A stretch of 64,000 bases of DNA. Source: Tubiluchus corallicola. Taxonomy: Eukaryota; Priapulida; Priapulimorpha; Priapulimorphida; Tubiluchidae. Below, one piece after another: positions 24,101 to 32,237 of the stretch. Both the position numbers and the translations under genes were made by a program. Location of the stretch: the NCBI GenBank assembly GCA_030141605.1, contig JAQGDQ010000032.1, positions 479,501 through 543,500 of the forward strand. Reading direction: 5' to 3'. The notes beneath the pieces were generated by a model. The model was not told the DNA's origin and did not search any database. It saw only the letters and a list, made by a program, of their open reading frames with translations. How positions within the stretch are numbered: the stretch's first letter is position 1; each line of letters starts with the position of its first letter.

Positions 24101-25213
24101 ATGGGCATTGAAAAGGGGAGTGCCTAAGCATGAAGTCATCACGACTTTAAAAGTGATTTTACTAATTATGCAAGGCACTTATTGCAGTTTTCTTACTAAA
24201 TCCTTCTAACATTTTTCGTGAATATTGAAATGACCCTGACTTTCCTGAAGCATTGGCCTTTCTTTTAATAAATCCTGGTTTTGCTAGAAAAAAGTTTGAA
24301 ATTGGCATATATTTTTCTCAAAGCTTATGTGCTTTCCATTTGAGCTCCTTACATCCCTGTAGGCGGTCATATTGTCCTACTATGGTCAGTTTAACGAAAT
24401 GATAAAATTTTCATTCCACTTGCAAACAAATGATAAAATTTTCATTCCACTTGTAAAAAAATGGTTTTGATTATGGGAACAGTAAATATGCATCTTCTCA
24501 TTAACAAATGGCCTTTGCTTGGTTAGCATTTATGTTTTTAAGTTTACTATCAGTTAGAGTTCATCTCTGAGAGAAATTTCATATTCCACTGTTTAGAATA
24601 TGAGTATGTGAGAATTGGGACTGTGTGACTACTGGAATAGAGAGTGGTTTCAAAATTCTTCGTTAATGCTCTATCAAGTGCAGCCTGTCTTGCTAGATGC
24701 TAAGAAATTACTTTCATGCCCTTCAGACTTGTGTTAATCAGCATTTTATTTATTCTGTGCTTCAGATTTTGCATTGCTGATCATTCGAGACATCATTTAA
24801 GACCTAGATATTATTATCAAAATCAATAAGCCTTTGGTAACAAGCAGTTATATAAATATTGTTTTAAGGTGTTTTTTGCAATTAATGATTACTTTCAATT
24901 TTCTTTTTCTTTTCAGCACACTAATGATATAATACAGAGAATCAATGTTGTGGTGCCTAACTTCACGGACAAACATCTAGTAAGTACTGACAGCCAATGT
25001 AAAACAGAGGCAGTCGAAGACTTTGACAGCTCATACTTAGGCAGTGGTAAGTTTTGTTCTGAAGACCTTGTTTTGGCAAAACCGTCTGAGGATTATGATG
25101 CATCATCGTACATAGATGAAAGTGATGAATGGCAGAGTTTTGCTTTCAAAAACTTATCCGATGAGCTTGATAAAACAATAAACTCGGGGGAAAAACCTGA
25201 TTCAAATGCTTAA
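9009..25213 (+). CDS. MALT1: MALT1-like paracaspase (death domain, Ig, caspase-like, Ig)
   Basis: MALT1 is a cytosolic scaffold and Arg/Lys-specific cysteine protease of the CARD-coiled-coil/BCL10/MALT1 complex that activates NF-kB. Thirteen exons join with consistent phases: 9009-9157, 10631-10800, 11737-11932, 12686-12816, 13368-13442, 14943-15146, 16510-16693, 18439-18507, 19490-19605, 20192-20353, 22215-22411, 23025-23195, 24917-25213; total 706 residues. Domains: death domain about 1-105; I-set Ig about 107-200 (Cys131, Trp143, Cys181); linker 216-240; caspase-like domain about 241-430 with catalytic His316 (GHG) and Cys364 (DMC), preceded by Asp362 of the acidic S1 pocket; Ig-like domain about 470-625; acidic tail to 706. 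The His-Cys spacing (48) is close to that of human MALT1 (49). Only one Ig domain precedes the protease, against two in vertebrates. The start is the first ATG after an in-frame TGA; ATG 9024 is an alternative. A polyadenylation signal lies 27 bp after the stop. Confidence 0.93.
9370..9439 (+). mobile_element. Small MITE with TTAGGG-type core, short copy
   Basis: Ends are ACCGGTAATAAAGTC on the left and, read from the right, CCAGGTAAAAAAGTCACAGG. The centre is GGGTTAGGGTTAGGGTT. A longer copy of the same element lies at 60853-61023. This copy sits in the first intron of the paracaspase gene. Confidence 0.7.
10631..10800 (+). CDS. MALT1: MALT1-like exon 2 (death domain, second half)
   Basis: Acceptor TTGTTGCAG before 10631, donor GTATGT from 10801. 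It encodes SQQLFRQLGPGRYGTVQHLI and GFLQQMHHEEALLKLMPP, corresponding to the 'TVTELSDFLQAMEHTEVLQLL' region of vertebrate MALT1. Confidence 0.92.
11737..11932 (+). CDS. MALT1: MALT1-like exon 3 (Ig domain, first part)
   Basis: Acceptor TTTCAG before 11737, donor GTAACC from 11933. It contains the Ig strands B-C signature LTLHCKATGLPRPQYRWYK with Cys131 and Trp143. Confidence 0.93.
12686..12816 (+). CDS. MALT1: MALT1-like exon 4 (Ig domain, end)
   Basis: Acceptor TTTTGTAG before 12686, donor GTAACG from 12817. It supplies the Ig F strand HQGLYICRVHNN with Cys181 and the G strand CKVKV. It resembles Ig1, not Ig2, of vertebrate MALT1. Confidence 0.92.
13368..13442 (+). CDS. MALT1: MALT1-like exon 5 (linker)
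   Basis: A 75-bp exon with acceptor TTGTTTAG and donor GTAACT. It encodes a short helical-looking linker (AYAAAKLSSDVETLLEQP) and keeps phase between the Ig and caspase-like exons. Supported by phase and splice sites rather than conservation. Confidence 0.75.
14943..15146 (+). CDS. MALT1: MALT1-like exon 6 (caspase-like domain start)
   Basis: Acceptor TGTTTCAG before 14943, donor GTAATT from 15147. It encodes NKVALLIGNKSYHSIGVL, the NPDKDV segment (acidic S1-pocket region) and GFMVLSLVDLNLNEMQNAV, diagnostic of the paracaspase/metacaspase fold. Confidence 0.95.
16510..16693 (+). CDS. MALT1: MALT1-like exon 7 (catalytic His and Cys)
   Basis: Acceptor TTCATTAG before 16510, donor GTGAGT from 16694. 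It contains both catalytic residues: YFAGHGFELNG (His316) and ILVLDMCRRD (Cys364). It joins in phase 2 directly to 18439; nothing between them is needed. Confidence 0.95.
16831..17737. mobile_element. Non-autonomous hAT-like element in a paracaspase intron
   Basis: The ends are inverted: CAGGGTCGGTTCTGCCTCTA on the left and, read from the right, CAGGGCCAGCTCTAGGTAGT; CAGGG and CTCTA are typical of hAT termini. Flanks are AAAAATGT before and AAAATGTG after, sharing AAAATGT, consistent with an 8-bp target duplication that lost one base. It is 907 bp with a G/T homopolymer run near 16880-16900 and no transposase frame. It lies wholly within the intron between exons 7 and 8. Confidence 0.75.
18439..18507 (+). 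CDS. MALT1: MALT1-like exon 8 (caspase-like domain)
   Basis: A 69-bp exon, acceptor TTTATTTAG, donor GTAAGT. It encodes SDSAKKMKKMMRKNANDLVV, equivalent to the stretch after DMCRK in vertebrate MALT1 that leads into the next beta strand. Confidence 0.88.
19490..19605 (+). CDS. MALT1: MALT1-like exon 9 (end of caspase-like fold)
   Basis: Acceptor CTTTTTAAG before 19490, donor GTGAGT from 19606. It encodes LGDAYGCLDQPNGFYMKYWD then KLSVSEMFNKINF, matching the 'GLANGIFMKFLKDRL...ITVLLDEV' region of MALT1. Confidence 0.92.
20192..20353 (+). CDS. MALT1: MALT1-like exon 10 (linker with allosteric Trp, start of C-terminal Ig)
   Basis: Acceptor TTGTTGAAG before 20192, donor GTAAAT from 20354. It encodes RPEIQDAGRESNCRSLHDRI and SHQLWNSMHS. 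Trp479 lies 115 residues after Cys364, against 116 between Cys464 and the allosteric Trp580 of human MALT1. Confidence 0.85.
20354..22214. other. Paracaspase intron 10
   Basis: An 1.86-kb intron less AT-rich than most in this gene. A block near 21780-22080 looks like an inserted repeat, but no defining ends or promoter boxes were found. No exon or gene recognised inside. Confidence 0.45.
22215..22411 (+). CDS. MALT1: MALT1-like exon 11 (C-terminal Ig-like domain)
   Basis: Acceptor TTTTCAG before 22215, donor GTGAGC from 22412, ends in phase 0. It encodes EIKYKFEFLKPFRAFFISNQ and the KVTVLSG strand, corresponding to the Ig3 domain of MALT1. Confidence 0.88.
23025..23195 (+). CDS. MALT1: MALT1-like exon 12 (C-terminal Ig-like domain)
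   Basis: A 57-codon exon in phase 0, acceptor AACACAG, donor GTACAG. It encodes the strands FSMNLHEQSSVLTNIF and RSFYLEIILKHRTQ. Confidence 0.88.
23590..23760 (+). repeat. Probable tRNA-derived SINE fragment
   Basis: An A-box-like TATAGAGATTAAGG (near 23598-23611) is followed about 40 bp later by a B-box-like TTCAGATCGAAATCCC (near 23643-23658), with GTTTTCGTGCTTTGTAACCAGA between, a layout common to tRNA-derived SINEs. No acceptor-stem pairing is present, so it is not a functional tRNA gene. It lies in paracaspase intron 12; the ends are approximate. Confidence 0.4.
24397..24458 (+). repeat. 31-bp direct repeat, two copies
   Basis: AAATGATAAAATTTTCATTC begins at 24397 and again at 24428, both continuing into CACTTG. 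It is within the last intron of the paracaspase gene. Confidence 0.85.
24917..25213 (+). CDS. MALT1: MALT1-like last exon (end of Ig domain, acidic tail, TRAF6-type motif)
   Basis: Acceptor CTTTTCAG before 24917, stop TAA at 25211-25213. After the last Ig strand (IIQRINVVVP) comes an acidic, serine-rich tail. It includes PSEDYD (residues 664-669), which fits the TRAF6-binding consensus P-x-E-x-x-(aromatic/acidic). Vertebrate MALT1 has TRAF6 motifs in the equivalent C-terminal tail. Confidence 0.9.
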   Translation, partial: HTNDIIQRINVVVPNFTDKHLVSTDSQCKTEAVEDFDSSYLGSGKFCSEDLVLAKPSEDYDASSYIDESDEWQSFAFKNLSDELDKTINSGEKPDSNA

Positions 25214-25239
25214 GCTCTTTTATAAAGAAAGTATACTGT

Positions 25240-25245
25240 AATAAA
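25240..25245 (+). terminator. Candidate polyadenylation signal of the MALT1-like gene
   Basis: AATAAA occurs 27 bases after the stop codon, followed by AATAAAAAATC. It would give a very short 3' UTR; longer forms cannot be excluded. Confidence 0.5.
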
Positions 25246-28200
25246 TAAAAAATCCCACAGCTAAAAAACAAGAAAAAAGAAAAAGGGACACAACATTTCA
25301 AACTACCACAGTAGTTCTCATTAGCTGGACAAAAAACCAAGAAAAGCATAAAGAATTACCGGGTGTTTTGTTTATATTATTAACACAAAAAGTATATCTA
25401 ATTGAAAAGGATACAAGCATGTAGAAAAAACAGTAGCCCAGCAAGTAAAAACGCAAGTATAAAACACTAGCCACAGTCACAGAATAGAGTGGGACACAAC
25501 AAAAACTAAGTGATGTCCAACATTAATGCTAATTATGCATAAACTGGTTGGTTTATTAGTTTCTCGTGTCTATCAGTAATGAAATTAAAACACAGTACAA
25601 CAAAATCAATTTTTTTCGTCCCGTTTTTGTTCACTTGAAGAACTACAGTGGTAGTTCGAAATGTTGTGCTTTTATTCTTTATTGTTGTTTAATTAAGGGA
25701 TTTTTTAATCATTTTAACTACATGTATTCTTCATGTACATGTATACATGTAGTCATTAAAAATTTGTCATATCTGTACTACATGTTTTCATGTGCCCAAC
25801 TGTATTTCAGGAGAATTTGTTTAATGCTGTATTTTGAGATTGTCTTTATAGTTTAGCACTCTGCAAACCAGGATTCAACACTCAGTGGCAGGGTTTGCTT
25901 AACCCTTGGCCACTAAAATGAGGTGTAAAAACATCCCAATTGTTTTCTATTTAGTTATATCATTTTGTCACGAGACTGCCAGTGTCTGTCCTCTTCAATG
26001 TTTAAATGATTATCTGTCTGTGGGCAAATTCATTTGATCGCTTGCATTTCACTTTGTTTTGATTACTATATTAATTACAACACACGGTATGTTTTACCCT
26101 AATGCAGGTATTGCCATCATATTGACTTTGACCATTATTTAGTGTAAGCATGTTTCTATGGTGCATATTAGTTAGCTTTGAAATTTCCTGTTGTTGTGAA
26201 AAAGTGGACTTTGTTAAGCCTTGGAGAAGCTACATAAGTAAAGTAAAGTAAAGTAACATGCCTTCTGGTGATTTTCTTATAATTTTGTATGTGTAAACTT
26301 AATACATTATTGTATTGCAGTCAAGCATGTGATGTAGGTTTAGTCACCAACAGAAATGGTGCAGTAGTATTTCCTCTGCACATATCCATGGGATAGTACT
26401 ATACCACATTTTGAGTATTCACATGACTGTAAAATATTCCAAATTTGTGTTCTAGTGCAGCTAGTTTTAATAGTAAAGTTTCCAGCTCATAATGCTATCT
26501 TGGGAAATTCTCATTTCCAGAATGTCCAGTTGCTGTTTAGTATTATCAACTGTTAACCAAATAATAGTTCATAATGAAATTTGACAATAATAAATTTTGG
26601 AGGATAATCAAATTCTACAACTATAAATTATGTAATATAACACTAAGTCAGGCTAGGTTATGCTTCACTTAAATTTGTTAGTTGTAATAATGGCAAGTTT
26701 TCCTTGGAATCTTTTACACTCCATGGAGAAAAAATTAAAATACAAATATACATTTTCAAGGTGATTTCTTTCATTATTACATAAGCACGATATTGATTAA
26801 CCAATTTTGTCAAAGAATCGTATATTTTTTTGTATGACGTAACTAGATAGATCCAAATGTAATATAGCAGTTTTACCAAGGGAATATTTAGGAACTTGTT
26901 TTCTTTCAGCAAAAATAGCCAATTTGCCTTGTGCATTTGCAAAACGGACCAAATTATCTAAATATAAATTAAATAAATTTTTATACTTTTAACTTGTAGT
27001 CAGGAAAGCGTTACATAGGATAGTGTTGTTGTTATTGTTACATGCATTAAAATTATTTATTTTGTATATATACACATTTTTATATTATGAAATTGTCGTG
27101 ACAACATAATACACAAATAATTAAAAACCGTCATCATGTATGTTAGTCTAGTAACTGTCACCAATGTGGTATCAATCTATAATTTGTGTAACATTAGCAG
27201 TATCTAAACAAAAGCAATAAAGGCTAAATCCTCAATTTGTTTCTTAATTATCATGTATTTCAAAGCTGTGATGGGTGCAAATACATACAAGCAAGCAAAA
27301 TGTTACAATATTACGTGGAGTATCACTAGTTTCACAATCGTTAGTGATTTGAATAAATCTGTGAGAAATATGTTACACTAGTTTCTTCATTTTTCATTAC
27401 AATCTTGAATCTGGAATTAATCATTCAAGTTAACAAAATTATTATTTGTAACAAGCAACGGCAAAACTATATTAATGATTGTCTTTTGCGCATCTTGTCT
27501 TAGTGCAAATAAGTAACAACATAGTTATGCTAATTGCAATTTGATACAAATTACTGTGCTTTTAATACAATTAACTCCTCATACAAGCATTTGATTGTCA
27601 AATGGCATTTATCAGACATTTGGATGCGATTTGCATTAGGATACCACTAAAAAGATGCATAATAACACATTCCGGATGCCTAGTAAATGTTGCTTTAGAC
27701 TACACTGCACTCATTTCTTGCTAGTGAACTGTATATAAAAAGTGACTTAAGTTAACATACTGTGAATATTCTTGTATATTTAGTATACCATGGGTCAGTG
27801 ACGTCTGTTTCTATTAAATAAATTTATTGTTTGTTCCAGGCTTAATAATAATTAATTTTAGATTGTCAAAACAACGCATTCAAGGGCCTCTTTAGTGCCC
27901 GAGTTTCAGAACTATGTATAATAGTGTATAATAATTATAATAATGTATAAGCGTAAAAAGCCACAATGTGTCAATAATAAAAATGGGGTACATCATGAAC
28001 TGTGTCAGGAGCTACATGTTAAAGCAATTAACATAGTGCACATTTTGCAACAATATCTGCTCTAGTAAAATTCTCAATAAAATCAACAAAGAAACCTATA
28101 ATCATGGCTGTATATACACTATAAATGCAATAAGGTGTGGAACTATACTGCCAGCTAGCTAGAATGCTATAAATTATTTTACAGAAGACAGATCAACAAT

Positions 28201-29894
28201 GTACGTAAAAAGTGTGTAACACAAGCACATGCACCTTATTTAAAAAACACAACCAGAATTTTACTATTTTAATGACACTACATCACACCAGGTTCATCAT
28301 TTCTGGTTTCTGCCTGTGTCACAAGGAACCAGTGCAAAATCTCAGTCAAGTTATTCTATATAAAAATGTGAAAGGCACGTAAGTATGTACATACTCCATT
28401 AAGATAGTATAATAATAATAATAATATATTAGCAAGCGACTCGTACATAAGCAACAGCTAACAAAAACAAAACCTAAAACAATGTATTTATCACTAAATA
28501 TGAAACAAAGTATAATAACATCCATGATTTATAATTTTCACAGCACAGCAATTTAAACGTCAATTGACAAAAGATTTATTCATGAATATTGTGAACAACA
28601 ATCGTGGGAAAACAGCAACATACTGCTGTAAGAGTATTACATCATACAGAAAAATTCAACAAATTTTAATGTGGAAAATAACATGGTTGAATACTACTGT
28701 TTGACTGCAACTGAAAGCCTAACTAAATAAAGCATACTTCTTATATTATAAAGCTACTTTGGCAACATTATGCAGTGAGCTTCACCACTATCAATGGTGA
28801 AATGTACAAAATAGAGCACCAGTGTATGTAGGCATTTGAGCTACAATTATGCATTGCATATGCGCTTGACTGTACACATTATGATTGTCACAGTGAAAAA
28901 TAACAACAGCAATTGGAAGTGCACTTGTGTCTCATAAAAATAGTATAAAATGATGGAAGCTCTGTGCGTGAGGTTGAAAAGTGTTAAACACAACTACAAA
29001 AGAAATTTCTCCGTGGCGTTACACTTCTTGGCATAGAGTGCTGATGTCAAATTGTATATTCAGTTATCACACAACAAGCAATCATACATATTAATACATA
29101 TCCATGGTAACTACATCCGTGAGAAATTAAATGATGTATAATAATTATATATGAATACGTAGAAAAAGTAAATTATGCAAGTTGAAGTCTACATGCAGTA
29201 TCAAAAGAGGAAAACCAAAAACCTACAAAAGTATGCAGTATTAGTCACTAATACTGTAGTAACTAAAATAATGGTTTCAAGTTATCTGCTTAATAAATGT
29301 GAAATAGGATAGTAGAATTATGCAGAGTGGTACATAACCTTTTGCTAGGGGGTACAAAAACTGCAAAAAATAGTACAGAACAATTCATAGCATCAAGTTA
29401 CTATTGAAACAATAGCAAATCTGTCACGCCCTCAAAATTTAGTGTAAGCCTTGGGTATCTCATATAGCCTGCAGAGAGGTGTGTGATCGCAGCAGCGACG
29501 TGCAGAACTCAAGATCCTCTAACATCTTGCAAATGGCTGACAAATTTGTCTGTTGAATACTGATCAATAGTATGTTCTTGGAATACCTAAGCATCTACTC
29601 ATCTTTCAAAAAAGATACAATATATTTGGCGGGGTTGAGGTACAGTGCATTTCCAGGTCACACAATTTAATCGAAAACATTATTACCAGAATTTTCTGAT
29701 TACTGCTCCCATCACGTGACACCTGAAGCTTACACACTAAATTCTGAAAGCATTATAGATTTACTACTGTTTTAGCAATGCTTAATGTAATGAATTGCTC
29801 TGTACTGTTATTCGTTGTTATAGTACACCCCAAGCAAAAGGTTACATACAGTCCGGCGTAATTCACTATGTCGTTCTTAAAACCTCCGTGCTGA
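25246..29894. other. Tail-to-tail region between the paracaspase and basonuclin genes
   Basis: This 4.6-kb AT-rich stretch lies between two convergent genes and should include the basonuclin 3' UTR on the minus strand. Short open frames here show no family resemblance. Several TTTATT hexamers (AATAAA on the minus strand) could end the basonuclin transcript, for example near 28567 and 27820, but none is decisive. A short (AAT)n run lies near 28411-28428. Confidence 0.5.
25718..25752. repeat. Perfect 10-bp inverted repeat (ACATGT hairpin)
   Basis: CTACATGTAT (25718-25727) pairs exactly with ATACATGTAG (25743-25752); the loop itself contains CATGTACATG. It is downstream of the paracaspase stop and could form a cruciform or an RNA hairpin in a read-through transcript. 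Confidence 0.75.
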
Positions 29895-32237
29895 TCACTG
29901 ACTGCTGCCATTTAGACTAAGGTGTTTATGAAGGCTATCATTTTGCGCATGGCGATTCCTCGATTTTCTTGTTGAAAATATTTTTTCACATCCTTCAACC
30001 GTACAAGTGAACATCTCCTTTGGATGTACCTTTTCAAAATGTTCTTTGAGAACGAGATTATCACGAAAAGGTTGGAAACACACATGACACTTTACTAAAC
30101 CTTGGGGATCTGGTATGGGCCCTTCAGTTATTGCATCCTGCGGAGTTACATAAGAGTGACTGTTCGTTAGTTCCTCCTTCGACTCATTATCTTCATCCTC
30201 GGGAGTAGCTTTGTCATCGATACCTTCATCTTCATTCATGTCTTCTTGGTGATCATTCTCAAGTTTGTTATTCTCATGAAATTTTTTATAAAGTTCAGTA
30301 ATAGAATGAGAGTCATAAATTTTAGACAGAAACTCATCTCGTAGACTCTGCTGGTCATTCTGCATGTCATTATCTCCATGAGTAGATAACAACTTTCTAT
30401 GTAGGTTGAGATTAGCACTGTGTCTATCACGGCTGCGCTTTGAAGGAAAAGCAGCATTACAACCTTCCACGTTGCATGTATGCATGAGCTTCAAATGAAC
30501 ATTTTGGTAGTGTGTCTTCACTCCAAAGTGATTCTGAAACATCTTTCCACAAACAATGCACCTCCTTGGGTTTTCCGGATCCATCGGGATACTTGAATTT
30601 GTTGAACCATCTGATCCATCACTACGACATCTGTTGGGTGAGTTCGGTCGAGAGTTTCCAGAACTGAATGAACTGTTTGACTCTTGGTCCGAATCACCAT
30701 TTTCTAATTGACTAGAGTTGACTATACGGTCATTATTTTTTTCTATCATGCTGCCTGGAGATGCATGTCCAGCACCTAGAACAGCAGCAAGCCGACTGGG
30801 GATCACTGAATCTGGTTTAGTTAAGCTACTTTCATTCACATCAATATCCTTAATGCGATGCCTTAGTAAGGACTCCATTTGTTCCAGAGCTTTACTTTTA
30901 ATAGTAGAAATATCTGCATTACCATTATGGGTTTCTTCTTTTGCATGCTCACGTGCTTTCAGTTTTTTCACCGAGGTATCTTCATCATCCTCATTAACAT
31001 CGGGACTGAGCTCATCTTCATCTACTTCAGCCTGTTTCTGCAATGACAATACAATTTCTGGTACATGTTCACCTTCAGAGTTCTCACTGTCCTTCATTTC
31101 TGCCAGATTATTTTCATTACTATTAACTCCTTGTAATTCACATTCAGATCCTTCATCATTAACTGCAGTTTTGTCTCCTCTTTGAGCACAGCGTGTAGGT
31201 GTATTACTTTTTCTCTTGCGACTCGTGCCTTGTTCAAATTTTGTTGGTAATTGGGTAGGTGTTATAGTCATGTCAGTAGCTTCACAAGAGTCTTCATCCT
31301 TAACAGAGTCCGGAGATAGATGTTCATCATCTCCATACATACCCTCAACATTTGCATTATTGTCAACTGATTCTTTGCTTACACTGGAGCTTTGACTTAG
31401 GTCCATTCCTTTGTCAAGCTGGTAAGGATTTGGCACCATGGTTGGTGGCAAGCCATCTGATGGGTCTAAGCCTAAAGAAGTAGGACTGTGCGCTAATGTT
31501 AATGGTGCACCCAAATGAGTCTTTCGTCTCACACCAGCCATGTGTAGTTTGGGGTTAGGATTAGCACTGTGGCGGTTTCTGCTTCGGCGAGAACTGAACA
31601 TCATGTTGCAACCCTCCACTGTACATTTATGCATCTCTCTAAGATGAACAGCACTGAAATGAATCTTTAATGCTCCTTTGTCACAAAATGTTTTTAAGCA
31701 CGCTTCACACTGGACACGTTTTTTGCCTGTAGACGGATTTATTGACAAGGAATTTAAGCCCACTGAACCCCATCTTCGTTTTAAGGGATTGTTAGATTTT
31801 CGCAGATGTTTAAGCTTATCGTCGGCATAAGAGACTGGCGTAGATGTAATCAGTGAAAGAGGTGCTGAGGCTGAATTTGTACTTAGATCCTGTGCTTTTT
31901 CCTCTTCTGGCTCACGCTTGATGTCTTTCCTTGGTAACAATGAAAGTGCCTCTTGTTTTGCAGCTGCGCTAAGAAGTGCAGCATTTTTTTCAGCTAGCAG
32001 AGCTGTAGCTGCAGAGCCAAGGTGCCAACTTAGTGCCATGTTATGTCCAAACAAGGAACTAACAGCAGCTTGCTTTTCTGGTGGACTGATGCTGGGACTT
32101 GTTCTGTAGTCATATGGCTGCATATTTTGTAATTTGCCAAGTGGAGAGCTGCTATACACAGGACTCGCACTTTGGAGAGAGAATCGTGTGGTTGAGACTG
32201 GACCAGAAACGGGTGATACAGGGGGTGGCGTACTTGT
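29895..32237 (-). CDS. BNC1/BNC2: Basonuclin last exon (three C2H2 zinc-finger pairs)
   Basis: Acceptor TTTCTTGCAG before 32237 in phase 0; stop TGA at 29897-29895; 780 codons. Pair 1 contains [18 protein letters not shown] and [20 protein letters not shown]; pair 2 [20 protein letters not shown] and [20 protein letters not shown]; pair 3 [20 protein letters not shown] and [17 protein letters not shown]. In each pair the second finger has the basonuclin spacing C-x4-C. The RDEFLSKIY segment after pair 2 is a conserved basonuclin motif. Confidence 0.96.
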   Translation of the reverse strand, partial: TSTPPPVSPVSGPVSTTRFSLQSASPVYSSSPLGKLQNMQPYDYRTSPSISPPEKQAAVSSLFGHNMALSWHLGSAATALLAEKNAALLSAAAKQEALSLLPRKDIKREPEEEKAQDLSTNSASAPLSLITSTPVSYADDKLKHLRKSNNPLKRRWGSVGLNSLSINPSTGKKRVQCEACLKTFCDKGALKIHFSAVHLREMHKCTVEGCNMMFSSRRSRNRHSANPNPKLHMAGVRRKTHLGAPLTLAHSPTSLGLDPSDGLPPTMVPNPYQLDKGMDLSQSSSVSKESVDNNANVEGMYGDDEHLSPDSVKDEDSCEATDMTITPTQLPTKFEQGTSRKRKSNTPTRCAQRGDKTAVNDEGSECELQGVNSNENNLAEMKDSENSEGEHVPEIVLSLQKQAEVDEDELSPDVNEDDEDTSVKKLKAREHAKEETHNGNADISTIKSKALEQMESLLRHRIKDIDVNESSLTKPDSVIPSRLAAVLGAGHASPGSMIEKNNDRIVNSSQLENGDSDQESNSSFSSGNSRPNSPNRCRSDGSDGSTNSSIPMDPENPRRCIVCGKMFQNHFGVKTHYQNVHLKLMHTCNVEGCNAAFPSKRSRDRHSANLNLHRKLLSTHGDNDMQNDQQSLRDEFLSKIYDSHSITELYKKFHENNKLENDHQEDMNEDEGIDDKATPEDEDNESKEELTNSHSYVTPQDAITEGPIPDPQGLVKCHVCFQPFRDNLVLKEHFEKVHPKEMFTCTVEGCEKIFSTRKSRNRHAQNDSLHKHLSLNGSSQ

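Noticed and set aside
30718-31185. 155-codon plus-strand frame inside the basonuclin exon
   Set aside because: It is an antisense shadow of the conserved zinc-finger exon.
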